A DNA stretch of 64,000 nucleotides from Edaphochlamys debaryana (Eukaryota > Chlorophyta > Chlorophyceae > Chlamydomonadales), in NCBI GenBank assembly GCA_016858145.1, contig JAEHOE010000079.1:124001-188000 (forward strand), given 5' to 3'. Position 1 is the first letter of the stretch. The number at the start of each line of letters is the position of its first letter. Positions 1 through 12,169 of this stretch are shown piece after piece. The position numbers and the translations under genes were made by a program. The notes beneath the pieces were generated by a model, which saw only the letters and a list, made by a program, of their open reading frames with translations, was not told where the DNA came from and did no database searches.

Positions 1-2216
1 CCTCGTCCTGCGCCGCTCCCTGCAGCGCCCGACGCGACAGCTCCGATAGCCACTCGGGGAGGGCCAGCGATAGCACCAGGGCCAGGCGGGACAGGGCCTC
101 CGGCGCTGCGTTCTGTGGCCCGAGGGGCTCCTCGAGGCCAAACAGCACGTCGTAGTACGGCACGAACACGTGGTCTTCGCCTCCGTTCCAGGAGGTAAAT
201 CCCCGTCTCCGCAGCAGCTTAGTGCTGGTGGTCACGAAGGCCGCGGCCTGCAGCGGCTCGCCGTAGGCCAGCAGTGGAAGGGTGATCCCCCAAGGCAGCT
301 CGCTTCCAAGGCGGGTCACGATCCCCGCCTCAAGCAGCTCTGACGCCTCGCCCGCGCGGCGCAGCAGGCCCTCCATCAGCGGCAGCGCGCCGCCCGCCAG
401 CGCCGCCGCTACGGAGGGCGGCGGCTCGCTTGAGAAGCAATGGCAGTCTGCGGGAGGGTGGGGCCGGAAGAGGGAAAGTGGTTGGTAATGAGTCATGGCA
501 TGCAGAGGTGCCGGATGGATGGAAGGTGGAGGGGCGCGCGGGCAGCAGCGTTGCTTGCGAAAGGCCTGCGCGTGCTCCGGCTGCATGTAATTGAGAGCAC
601 CTGCCCCAAGCACCAAGCTCGCAGGGCGTCGAGAATCGGGAGTGCACGCAAGGCGCGGCCTCACCCACATCCGGAATGCACGTCGCAAGCAGCCGCATGA
701 GGGCGGTGCCACCAGCGCTCCGCTGTTCCTCGCCTCTCTCCACCCCCGCCCCCGGCCTCATCAGCAGCGCTGCCGCCAGCCGCCACGCATCAACGGCTAC
801 CGCCGGCCACGGCCCTTGCCAGCGCACGCGGGCGCAGAGGTGCTGGGCAAGGGCGGACAGTGCGGCGATCCCTGCGTTGGCGAGCTCGGGAGACAGCTGT
901 GCCCGGTCCCGGCTGCCGCCGCCGGAGCCCCCTGCCCCCGCCGTCCCCGCTGCCCCCACCCCACCCGGCTGGCCCTCGCTCCCCGCCACCGCAAACCCCA
1001 GCCGCAGCAGCAGCCGGGCGGCGGTGATAGGGCGCGGCGGCGCGGGCAGTGTTGGCTGCAGGGCGCAGTTGAGGGCCCGCAGTCGCATGTGCGGGTGCAG
1101 GCCGGCAGGGTGCCGACCTCCGCGCGCAAGGCACGGGCACAGCGCGCCGCTGAAGCCCTCCTCCGCGCCCTCCAGCTCGCCCAGGGCCGCCAGCCCCACC
1201 CCCACGGCAGCGTGCCGGGCACAGGGGCCCGAGAGCACCTGGAGCCGGGCCGCCGTGAAGAAGAACAGCCCGGTGTGCACAGCGAGGCCGCCGTACGCGC
1301 AGGCGAAGCGGAAGCTAGCGTCGTCCGCGAGGTGCGCTTGTGTGGGCGCGCATGCCCCTTGGAGGACGAGCAGGAGTTGGCCTGCACGGGATGGGGATGG
1401 GGGTAAGAAAGGCACGAGCATGAGAGTAGCTAGCGTGCTCGAACTGCAGTGAGCCCGGAGTCCGCAATGACCTGCCTGCATGCTCCATGAGGCTCGTCTC
1501 CGCCAGGGCCGCCGCTACGTCAGACATGAGGTCCGCCTCAGATGGCCCGCCGCAGATGCTGAGCACCCCGAGCACGCAGAGGGGCAGCTCAACGGCGACC
1601 TTGAGGTACTGCATTGCTTCCAGGCAGGCATCGGAGGAGGGCGCTCCAGCGCTGCCCTGGAGGCCCTTGGTGAGGAAGGCCAGCTGGCAGGCCGCGGCCG
1701 GGATGGCCTGAGTCCGTAGCAGCCCCCGCGCCAGCAGCAGCTGCCCTGCCTGCTCCGATGGCGTGCCGCCGGCCGTGTGCGACCCCAGGAGCTTGGTTAC
1801 GAGCTCGCAGATCTTGATGCTGAAGAGCCGCCTCAGCTGTGCTGGGGCATGTCCACCGGAGCTTGCCGGCTCCGGCAGCCGGTAGCCGAAGGCCGCGAGC
1901 TGGAGAATGCCCACCAGGAAGGGCTCGTCCGCGAGGAGTTGCGCGGCCGCTTTTGTCCTGTGGAGGTAATATGCTCAACAAGAGCTTGGAGCATGTCCTC
2001 TAACTCGCTGGCGTCAAGCGGCCGCGCTACAGATCCCTGCTTCCCGCGCTCTTGAATCATGCGCGCGGCCCATTTGGGAACCAGTCTCAGCAGTGCTGGA
2101 GGCTTGCTGCTGGGCCCAGAGACGCTGTTGGTGAGACCTGATGTGGAAGCGATGGAGCTGCTGGTTCCGCTTGTCGTTGCGACACGGGCTTGATGCCCGC
2201 GAGCTGTCGGTGCCAT
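1..2216 (-). CDS. Unrecognised algal family protein, paralogue A (3' end outside window)
   Basis: I do not recognise a named domain. It is helical and Ala/Leu-rich, like an alpha-solenoid, and is called as a gene because it aligns with the protein at 61885-64000: VLSGPCARHA here against VISGPCARHA there, LRRAGE in both, and ALSRLALVLS against ALSRLGLVLS. The start is the ATG at 2214-2216. The first exon runs to about 1476 and ends in MEHAG. The next starts at 1381, ends near 745 (LLMRPGAG) and covers SGPCARHA. The last visible exon runs from about 460 to base 1 and is still open. The 1382-1475 intron needs a GC donor (AG|GCAGGT) to keep the frame and the paralogue alignment. Near 1955-1970 the homologous reading switches frame with no credible intron, so this copy may be frameshifted. 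An exon between about 500 and 700 is unresolved. Function unknown. Confidence 0.6.
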
Positions 2217-2788
2217 TGCGTGCTGAATGGTACGCCGGAGCAGATTAAAGCGAAGGCCTGAGCAGCCGTTTGTGAATACCTTGTGTCGGGTCGCGGTTCT
2301 GGGATTGGCAAGCCCCCAACGCCCCAAGGCCTCCATCCCGTCGCCTTCATTGTTCCGCCCCCTCGTCGCCGTATGAGCATCTTGGGACCTGGCAGCACGT
2401 ATTCGGCCCTCACCTCGCCCCGGGGCTGTGATGGCTCCTTATCCAGAAGCCTTGGGGCCCCGGGTCCAGGCATCACTCGAGGTCACACGTAAAGTCGGCA
2501 GGGTGTGGGGCGTAGCTGTGTAGGGTGGTCAGGCGTGTGGTATGTGGTATGCGGTATGCGCGGACGATGGTATATGGCAGCGACGGGAGACGGGGGGGGG
2601 AGGAGGGGGGCGAGGGGGGTGGCGAAGGCTGGCAAAGGCGATGCGCTCACTGTAACGCCCGATACGATACAACCCTCACTTACACCCTGCAATAGTACTT
2701 GGGACAGTCGCTGCCTGGCCAGTCACAAAGCTCCACTCCGAAACGCACTCCGAATTGCTATGTCGCAATTCACCGGACGCCGCTGGGC
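2217..2788. promoter_or_regulatory. Divergent intergenic spacer between paralogue A and the U-box gene
   Basis: This spacer of about 570 bases separates two ATGs on opposite strands, so it should hold both 5' UTRs and promoters, possibly shared. I see a G-rich tract near 2590-2620 and a run of GGTATG/GTGGTATG units near 2537-2570, but no convincing TATA box or named element. The short open frames here look like chance readings of GC-rich DNA. Confidence 0.4.
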
Positions 2789-5700
2789 ATGGCGCAAAAT
2801 AGCCATCTGAACGGTATGGCTTCACCACGGAGCACGTCTCCCGCAATCGCGGGCGTGCAGTTGCTCCGCGTCAGGTTCGATGAGAATCTCCCGGCTGTGG
2901 GCAGCGACTCCGCCGCGCTCGGAGCGATGACGAGGGTGGTCCAGGCGGCGGTATCACAACTATTGCTCGACGATGGCAGCGGCCAGGCTGCTCTGCAGGT
3001 AGGTAGCCCGGTTCGCAGCTGTCGCTGGAGGCCCAACCGCGCAGTCCAACCCGCACGGCCCAGCGCTCCCTCGCTGAGCCCTTCGCCCTGTGCGCCCGCC
3101 CCGCCCGCCCCTCCAGAGGCTCATGTCAGCTCTGGGGTCGTGTCTCTTCGCCCTGGAGGCAGCCCGAGCGGCCAGCAGCCCAGCGGGCGCTCTGCTCCTG
3201 GCAGGTGGGCCCGACACCACCCCTCTTGCCGTTGCGGGTGGACCCTTCCCCCTTCAACCAGAGCGCAAGGCCGTGCGTCAGCAAAACCCTCTCACCCCAC
3301 GCCCCATTGCCTTTCCCCCTTACTTGCCCTCCTTGACCCCCACACCGCCTGCTCCCCACAGGGCCGCTGGCCCGGCGCCTACGGCTGGGCTTCGCAGAGG
3401 CCGCTGCGGCCCTCTCCGTGGTCGCCACCTCCCTAGACCCGGGCTCCTGCTCCCCCGCCGCCTTAGCCTCCCAAGTGGAAGCCCTGGGGGCGGCAGTGCA
3501 AGCGCTGCGGGCGCCACCGCTAACGGGCCTCGACGCACGCGCGAGCCGTTGCGATGCGCTGAGGCAGCGGCTGGAGGTGGCGGGCCGGGCGGCGGTGGGC
3601 CCGGGGCTGGCGGAGGCGGTGGTGGCGGCAGCGCTGAGGGACGAAGGCCTCACGGACCAAGCCATGGCGGCGGAGGAGGTGAGGCGAGGCCCGCTTTGGG
3701 CCGAACTGGGCCTGGGAGGGCCTGAGGTGGTCCTGGGCCGCAATTGGATGCGCTCTCGACGCATCCTGCATGGGCCCGGGGAGTCCAAAGCCAACGCACC
3801 GAAATGCTTGTTGTGCCCGGTTGCCTTGTATAACCCCCAGACCCGTTCGCATCTGGCCCAACAGCTGTTTGGGCTGGCGTCCAGCGAGGGCCTGCTCTCC
3901 GCCGACGAAGCCGAGACGGCCGTCATGGTGGCATCAGCCCTGCTGGGCCCCGCGCCCGCCCCCGCGCCCGCGCCCGCAGCCCTGGTCGCTCCCGCGCCTC
4001 CTCCTCCTGCGCCCAACGCCGCCCCCGCCTCAACCTCTGCCTCAGCCGCACCACTCAATGGCTCCGCGGGGGCACTGGCTCGCACCCCCGCCCGGGGCGC
4101 GGGCCCCGCCCCCGCCGGCGCGTCTGCTGGTCCCATGGGAACCGTAAGCAGGCCGGGAGGGGCACCCGCAGCGGCGGAGGGGGCGCGGGCCAGCCCGGCG
4201 GCGGCAGGCGCAGCCGGCGGACCGGCGGCGCCCTCGCCAGCCGCCCTGCCGCCGCCAGACCCGGAAGATCCCGCGGCGGCGGCGGCAGCAGCTGCCCCTG
4301 GTGCACTACCGAGCCCCAACGTAGGCACCAACTCTTCCGCCGCCGCGGGCGCCGCCGCGGGCGCCGCCGCTGCCGCCAGCGCTGCCGCCGCCAGCGCGCC
4401 CCCGGCGCGTTCCAGCCCCCCAGTCTTGCCGCCGGGGGGCAAGGCGCAGGGGGCGGAGGTCGGGGTGGACCAGGCGGGCAAGGGGGCCGCGGGGCCGGGG
4501 GCCAAGGGCGCGGCGACTGCGGGGGCAGGGGGTGCTGAGGAGAGGCAGCCGTCCATGGCGGTGGCGGGGTTCGCCCGGCGCATGGCGCTGCCTCGCTCCC
4601 TCATCTGCCCCATCACGCAGGCGAGTACCGGTACCGCATGTATGGGGCCGGGGCCCATCGAAGGCATTACAATGGAGTAGTTGGGGACTCTGAGGGCAGG
4701 TGTAGCCAACATGACGGGCTCGAGTGAAGAAGAAAGAGTAGAGAGGAAAGGGAAGAAACATGGAGTGTTGTCGACGCGTTTATCCCCCTCGCGCCCACCA
4801 CCTTCCACCATTTCCCTCAGCTGCTCATGCGTGACCCCGTCTCTACGGCGGCCGGGTTCACGTACGAGCGCTCCGCCATCACGGCCTGGCTGCTCACAAA
4901 CGACACGGACCCGCAGAACCGTGAGGGGGCGGGTGTGGGGAAAGCGGAGGGGGAAAAGGATGACAAGCGCAGCGAAGGGGAGGAGGGTAGGGGCTGCGGT
5001 CCTTGCTGCTTAGCCCCGCACCAATTCGTGCCTCACCCTCCCTTTCCGGTGTTACGTTCTTGCCCTTGTGCCCCTCCAGCCCGCCAGAGCCTGGCAAGCA
5101 AGCAGGTCATTCCCAACTGGACGCTCAAGGGAGCCATCGAGGAGTGGCTGGCGGCGTACGGCATGACTCATTCGGAGTACGACGATCTGGTGGAGCACGA
5201 CGGTTCACTGCCGGTGAGCTTGGGGCTCGTGTGTCTTTCGGACGCACTCCCCAAGGGACTGCCATGTTAGATTTGTTTGTAATCGCAATGCAGACTTTGG
5301 GCTGTACATCCAGCGCGTCCGCACACGCTCCCCTTGCTGTCACAGGCCCTGCCCCTCGTCACGGGCAGCGGCGGGGCGGGTCCCTCGGGCAGCGGTGGCG
5401 ACGGGGCCGGAGGAGGAGGCGGGGGCGGCGCCCCTCCCACGGGCGCGCACGGGCCCCCCGCCTACACCACCTTCGCCTGTGTGACGCAGTGGTACCAGGT
5501 GAGCTCACTCCTTGAGGCCGTAAGCCTTGTCGTGTTGATCGCTTCCTGGGCCCAGAACCCGTTCGGTTGAGCTGCGTGCCGGGCTCCTCTTGGGCCCTTA
5601 TGAGTCTGACTCCGGTTCAAAACTTCATGCCTGACATCGTTACGCCAGCTCCGTACAAGTTGCCCGGCGAGCTGACTCTCCTCCTGGGCCCCGAACCTGG

Positions 5701-8700
5701 AAGCTTCGTACTGGGGATGGCCAAACGCTGTGAGAACTCCCTGCCGTACGGTCGCATCGTACGACTTTGTACGGCGCACGTGTACCCACCTCCTTCTCGC
5801 CCGCAGGTGCCCGATGTGGACGCAGCCGCGCGGGCTCACCTCAAGGGGGCGGGCGTCAGCCCTGCCATCGCGAGGGCCCTCACGGAGGTCCTGGGTGGGT
5901 GGCGGGCTCGCGAAAGGCATGGGAGGTGGGACTTTTTGAGAGGGCGTGTAGGGCCCTGCCCGCAGGCCCGCACGATACGAGAGGGCTGTGTGAAGGGGTT
6001 CATGTTCAGGGCTCTCCGCGCAGCGGGGTGACACCGTGCGGACTCCTTGGGCAGCCTCTAAAGCCCCAACTCACTTGACCTCACTCGTTCGATCTGAACC
6101 CTCCCGCCCCCCCCCCCCCACACACACACACCTCGCTAGGCGCCGTGACCATGTCGGACCTGCTCGAGGGTGCCGTACAGGAGGCGCACGTGGACCTGCT
6201 GGTAGGTGCCGTACAGCCCTCTGGCTAGGCTAGTGCGGGCCGTCCTCGCTCGTCATGTTGGTCCGGCGCTTGGGAGACTGGTTGCAAGTTGGCTCGTGGG
6301 AGAGTAGACTTGCCGTCTAAGTTTTACTCATACGCAACACGTATGTCTTTGAAGCCAAACGCATCAATCGTACGGAGGGGATCGTACGGAGGGATCGTAC
6401 GGAGGGGATCTGCGCGTGCCTGCGGTGCAGCCATCCTCCCGCACCTGGTCGGGCAGTCTCCTGCCCGTACCCTACCCATGTGATCCCACCTAATCCCGTA
6501 CCCATGTGTCTGCTACCAATGTCCGTATACCTGACATGTCTGCAACCATGCTGTTGTCGTACGCCGTACCTGCGCCCCCCAGGGCCTCAAGGCCCTGGAT
6601 CGACGGCGCCTGCTGGCCGCCCTCTCCAGAGCTCGGGGTCCCCCCGCGGCCGGGGGATCCGCGGCGGAGGCGGGCGCGCAGGGGCCGGTGCCCTCGGGCG
6701 CGATCGCGGCACGGCTGCCGGTGGGACCCCGCTTCGGGCACAGGGCTAAAGGGGGGGGGGTTGTCTGAACGGGGCTCGCCGACCGGGGCGCTGATCTACG
6801 AATCACCGCGGGGCGTTCGAAGAAGGGCTGTGTGTTTCGCAGCAGGGCCCCTCCTGCAGAGACAAGTCCCTGCCTTTCCCAATCTGCCGCCGATCCCCGT
6901 CGATCCCTTCGTATTACAGGCCCGGCTCCTGGATTACGTCACCGTCCACCCGGGGTACGCGGCGGTTGGCGACGCCGCCGACGGACCGTTGACGGTTGGA
7001 AAGTACGGCATCGTGATAATGGACGACCGTTCGCACGACAAGCCGTTGCGGGTGGGCCGGTCAGGGGCCCAGAGGACTGCTGCCTGGTTGCTCGGGGGGC
7101 AGATGACACAGGTTGGTACCGCATGCCTGCCTTTCTCCCCATCGCAGGTCCGGTCCCTCCAGGCGCCTTTCACGACCTGGTGGGGCCTGGGCTGGGCGAA
7201 GGGGGGGTGGGTGGTGGGTGGGTGGGAGGTGCGTCCGGGGCTGACAGGATTAGGGGAGGGTGGGGAGTGCTGGCCTGGCGAAGAGGGCTGGGCTGCCGCA
7301 GCTGATGCGCTCGTTGTTCGCTTCCCTCCATCAACACACCTCCTCCCCACTCCTCCCACTCCTCCCACACCTCCCTCTACGTATCCTTGCCACACACGCA
7401 TGTCTGCTCACAACTTCACTAATACTTATCACGCGCCGACCCAACTCATCCTAAACACCCAGGTGGTACGGCCGCGCCGCGCTGGTGCGTGTGGCCGAGG
7501 AGGCCGTGCCCTCCCCCTGCCGCCTGCGCCTGCCGCGCGAGGGCGAGGGCATGGGTGCCCCCGTCACCCCCTTCACCAGCGAGCCGGGCATGCTGGTGCG
7601 TGGGGGGGGGAGCAGGGTCGGGGAGTGGGGATGGCCGTACGGCATCCGGTGTCGTACGGCGCGGGGTGCAGTTGTAGGAAGGGGGGCATGCTGGTGCGTT
7701 GGAGGGGGGCGGGGAGTTGGGATTCCCGTACGGCACCGGTTGTCGTACGGGGGGGATACAGGCATGCTGATGCGTGGGGCAGGGGCGGGAGCAGGGGCTG
7801 CCGCTCAAAGGTTGCAGGCCTAGTTGTGGCCGGACGTGGGGCCGCGGGCGCGGGATGATGTCTGGGAGTCGCAATGACGCCGTCTTGACAGGTAGGGGGC
7901 TGGGTTTTTTGCGGTAGCGCGAGGCCGTGGCCTGAGAGGGAAGGGCGGGGATAGGGCAGCATCTTTGAGACTCCCATCTTCACCCCTCATGTGACGCATC
8001 CCCCAACCAGACCCCCTCCACCTCCTTCCCCCGCTCTCAACCCCCCCTGCCCCTGTGACGCCCCGCCCTTCCGCTCCGCCCCCAGGTGCGCCGCGGCTAC
8101 GACTGGCGCAACCCCGCGGACGGACACGGCGTGCGGGGGGAGGTGCGGAGGGCGGAGTGGGGCACAGGGGGGCGCGTCAGGAGTCCGCGGCAGGGTGCAT
8201 TACATCATTTTCATCCCTCGTCTCCCCCGACTCAGCCCCCTCCAAGCCCCTCACTTGACCGTCCGTCCACCCCACCCCCTCCCATCAGGTGGGCATGCTG
8301 GCCGAGAGCTCCGACCGGGGCCGCCTCTGGCGCGTGTACTGGGGCGGCGGCGGCGAGGGGCTGTACAGCACCGGCAAGGACGACAAGTACGAGCTGCAGC
8401 ACCTACAGGTAAGCACCGTACGTGCGGCACGTGCCCACGTACGACACGGCATGCTTTGTATGTACGGCACGTGACCCGATTGCGCGGCCGCCTCATTGTA
8501 CGTTCCTTGCACGTTCCCGCCGCCCCTGCCACCCCTCCCTCCGCAGGTGCACCCGTTCAGCGGTGCCCCGGTGGTGGCGGAGGCGGAGCTTGTGCCGGGG
8601 TCGGCCGTGGTGCGGGGGCTGCACTGGACCTGGTGAGTTCTGGGGGGGGGGGGTAGGGGTGTTAGCTTGAGAGAGTAGACGTTAAGCTACCGATGCATAT

Positions 8701-11700
8701 ACGGTAATGAAGATTAGGGAGCGAGGAACTGGCCAATCGGGTGGAATCCTGGGAACGCTGGGGCTTCTTGTTGACCCCTGTTCTCCCCATGACGGTTGGC
8801 GGTTGCCCGCTCCTGGCGCTTGGCGGTTGGCGGTTGCGCAGGGACAACCAGGACGGCGGCGAGGGCATGATCGGGTCCATCCAGCCGGACGAGCGCGCGG
8901 GTGGGTCTCGGGGTGGTGGGCGGGGGGAGGGGCGGGAGGGGGGCTGTGGTGTTCGATTCAAGAGCAAGCCCTGTGCTGCCTGTGTGGGGTTTGTGGGTTG
9001 CTTTGCAGCAAGCGGCTGGTGCTTAGGGCCGGGCCGCCAGACAAGGGCCAATGCTCGCAGGGTTTCCACCGCGTGCACCCATGCACCCCTCCTCTCGGAC
9101 CCCGGTCCCCCGGACCCTCGCCCCCCCGTCCGCCCAGGCTGTGTGGCGGTGCTGTGGCCCAACCACCGCCTCGCGAGGTACCGAGCCAGCATGGACCAGG
9201 TGGGGGGGTGGGGGTGGGGGGTATGGCCGGGTGTGTGACCCGGCCCTGGCCCGGGTGGGGGGCCAGCATGGGCCAGGTGGGGTGGGGGTGGGGGTGGTCG
9301 TGGGGGGTATGGCTGGGTGTGTGTGGGCGGGGAATCGCTAACACGCAGGGTGAGGTGGTTGGAGGCGTGGACTGGGTGAAAGGCGGAGGGGAGGCTGGGG
9401 AGGGAAGTCATGGCGTGGAGTGGCGTGGAGTGGCACTGGCGCACAGGGGCAAACACGGTTGCTGGGGTCTCGGGGAAAGCATGGGCGGGGGGGTCGTAAG
9501 GGGGCCGGGGTAAGGCGGCAGGGAGCTGTGCTTCAAACACCCCCGTCCTTTTCCCCCCAAAACCCAACCGCTGCAGGGTTTCGACCTGAGCCACGTGTCC
9601 CGCCCGGGGGAGCCCGTGACCGTCTTCAACGCCCAGGTGCGTGGGGGGGAGGGGGGGGGTGGAGGGGGCGGGGAGGGTAGACCACGGGTCCAAGGGGCTC
9701 CCAAGGGCGCATGTAGGCCACCCCAGTGCCTAACCCCACCGCTTGCCCGTCTCTGCACCCCCTGCCCCGTCCCCCCTCCCCCCCTTTCCCCCCCGTTCAG
9801 CAACAAACACCCCGTCTTTCCCCCACCTTCCCCTCCAGGCGGGGCTCAAGGTCATCCGCGGCCGAGACTGGAAGTGGTGCGCCACGCGCACATGCACGAT
9901 GTCGTACGCAGCACACTGTCGTACGCCGAGCTGTCGTACACACTGCACTGTCGTACGCCGCATGCGCTGCGTGGCGCGCGGGGCGTGTATGTCTGTTCAG
10001 CCCAGTCCCGTGTCTCCGTTTCCTCCACCCTTCGTAGGGCCGACCAAGACGGCGCCGGCGGGATCGGTGTACTGCTGCGGCCGTCGCAGTGTACGGCAGA
10101 GGGCGTGTGGTGGCACGTGTCCTGGGACGGGGGCGCGCGCAACCAGTACCGCGTGGGGCGCACGGGGGCGGCGTGGTGTGACCTGCAGGTGGGGGGCAGT
10201 GCGGGTCAGGTCGGCGAGCAATGAGCACGCTCGGAGGTTGGGGGGCATGTGGGGGGTTGGGGGCACGGGGTAGGGCCTTGGGAGGTAAACCGGTTGGAGG
10301 AAAGCGATAAGGTGGAGGCAGGAAAAGAGCCTGTGAGAGAGCACGCACCTTTGCTACTAGAGCAGCCCTTGGGCCCTTTACATACTCGACCTGACCCTCT
10401 ACCCCTACCCCACCGCCTCGGCAAGCCAGCCCCCTCCTTCCAGGGCCCCCCATCGCCCCCCTGCCTCCACCCCCACCATCCCACCCCCCCACACCCCATA
10501 CTCCCCAGGTCTCCACCTTTGACTCCTCCACCGAGACGGGCCGCATCCTGCCCGGCACGCCCGTGCAGCTAGCGCCGGACTTTGCGCGCTTCGGAAACGC
10601 CCGGGATGGGCCGCTGCACCCGGGCAAGGTCGGGGTGGTGCGGGCGGTCAGCGGAGGGGACACGGAGCGGTGCAGGGTGAGCGTGGCTTGGATGAGGGTC
10701 GAGGGGGTTTGGGGGCTGGGCAGGGGGCCGAGGAAGGCGGAAGGGGTGATACACATGGGGGTTTAACTGTCCAGAGACACGGAGGGGTGCAGGGTGAGCG
10801 TGGTTTGGATGGGGGTTGGAGGGGCATGGGGAGGAGGAGGGGAGAAGGGAAAGGGTAGGGGGACGAGAGAGTTTGCCGAGCGCAAGGGCGGGGCAGGCGA
10901 TGGGGCCCTGAGGGCGGCGGCGGTGAGGCTTGCAGCTCGTTTGGTACAGCCGTCAGCCGCCCTGCGACCGGCGCTTGCTTCTGTATGTCCTCCAACACCT
11001 GTGCCGTCTCCCCCGTCGCCGCCAGGTGCTGCACCTGCGCACCGGCACCGAGTGGTGAGGGCCGCAAGGACCGCAAGGGATGGGGCGCGGCAAGGGCGGG
11101 GGCCTCAAGGGCGGGAACTCCAGCAACGGAAGGGGCGGCAGGGCGGGAAACCGGCGAGGGCCTGCGAGGCCCTGCAGTGGCCCGCCTCCAATCATCACAC
11201 ACACTCAACCCCGCCCCGCCCTCACCCCAACCCTCACCTTCTCCCTTCCCCCACGTGCCGTACGGCCGTACGACCGTACGACCAGGTGGTACGACCGCGG
11301 CGCCATCCGTCCGCTGGCGCCCGTGCTGGCGGCGGCGCGGTCGCCCCGCCTGCGCCTCAACCGGGACGGCCGGGCGGCCTTCATGGGGAGCGGCGGCGCG
11401 GAGGGCAGCGGCGGCGACACGGGCCGCCGGGCGCGGGAGGTCTTCTACTGCGGCGGGGTGATGGGGCAGTGCAGGTGTGTGGCTGGATCAGTGCAGCGGC
11501 GGCCCCACCCTCCTCTGACCCCTCGTGTGGCTGCAGACATGCCAACCTCAGCAACCCCTGCTTAGAGGGCCGAGACCCTTCGTCAACTCACAACACACCC
11601 AGCTGCGCACATTCAATCCCCTAGTGCTCTGCGCCCGCCGCCACCCGTTGCCAGCCCCCTGCGAGAGCGTGAGGGCCCCCCTCACTACCACCCGCACCCC

Positions 11701-12058
11701 ACGCTTCCTCTCTGCGCCCGCCGCAACCCCCTCCCTCCCGCGCTTAGGTGCGGGCGCTGCGACGGGCAGTGCGGCCCCACCAACGGCTGCCCCTGCCACG
11801 CATGCGCCGAGCTCCTGGGAAAGCGCCTGGCACCCGACGGGTCGCTGGTGGACGTCCCGCCGGACGCCGATGTGGCGGCGTGTGAGCGTGGGGGCGCTGA
11901 GGGGGCGCATGCGTGGGCTCCTGGCGATGGCGGTGGCGGGGTTTGCGAGGGGCGGGGTTTGGTCCTTTTGCTTTCTGACCCCTCTCTCCCCACTGATCTG
12001 TGCCCTCCCTCCGCCGCCCTCCCTTGCAGCGCTGGTCGCGCTTCTATCCATGTTTAAT
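2789..12058 (+). CDS. U-box / SAM-like / MIB-HERC2 repeat protein, probable E3 ubiquitin ligase
   Basis: Large multi-exon gene. The start is the ATG at 2789 (MAQNSHLNG). Supported exons: 2789-2998, 3117-3204, 3362-3678, 3865-4620, 4821-4920, 5080-5213, 5346-5498, 5807-5894, 6140-6201, 6583-6720, then about 6919-7050, 7463-7594, 8086-8160, 8289-8408, 8547-8631, 8842-8900, 9139-9199, 9577-9637, 9839-9872, 10038-10187, 10510-10678, 11029-11055, 11286-11476 and 11748-11880. Residues from about 450 form a U-box: CPITQLLMRDPV, GFTYERSAITAWL, LASKQVIPNW. An Ala/Pro-rich linker comes before it. After it come a SAM-like helical stretch (LLEGAVQEAHVDLLGL) and MIB/HERC2-type modules, the clearest being VIRGRDWKWADQDGAGG followed by WWHVSWDGGARNQYRVG. 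A Cys-rich tail contains CGRCDGQCGPTNGCPCHAC. U-boxes recruit E2 enzymes; MIB/HERC2 modules bind substrates in Mind bomb and HERC2. The ends of exons 11-12 and the last exon (stop near 12058 or 12168) are uncertain. Confidence 0.75.
4621..4820 (+). other. GC-AG intron inside the U-box
   Basis: The donor is CAG|GCGAGT and the acceptor CCCTCAG. Splicing here joins CPITQ to LLMRDPV, giving exactly the spacing of a canonical U-box (CPIxxxxMxDPV). Using the nearby GT at 4625 instead would break the frame. Confidence 0.75.
6358..6412 (+). repeat. Short tandem repeat of a CGTACGGAGGGGAT unit
   Basis: Three near-identical units of about 13-17 bases, each starting with ATCGTACGGAGGG, lie in tandem inside an intron of the U-box gene. 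The core is the palindrome CGTACG that recurs across the window. Confidence 0.8.
9898..9962 (+). repeat. Cluster of TGTCGTACG(C/A) units
   Basis: Four TGTCGTAC motifs spaced by 12-24 bases lie in the intron between the exons that encode VIRGRDWK and ADQDGAGG. They may be an intronic element or just a local expansion of the motif. Confidence 0.7.
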
Positions 12059-12169
12059 GGCGACTCGGGGGACGCCGAGCTGGAGGAGGAGGGGCAGGGG
12101 CAGGGGCAGGGCGGGCCCTCGCGCGCTGGGGGATCGGAGCGGCGCGGCAACAGCCGCCAGAGCGGCTGA

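Noticed and set aside
3126..4811. 561-codon minus-strand open frame opposite the U-box gene
   Set aside because: It is a GC-rich shadow of the Ala/Pro-rich linker exon on the plus strand; no domain and no splice-consistent neighbours.
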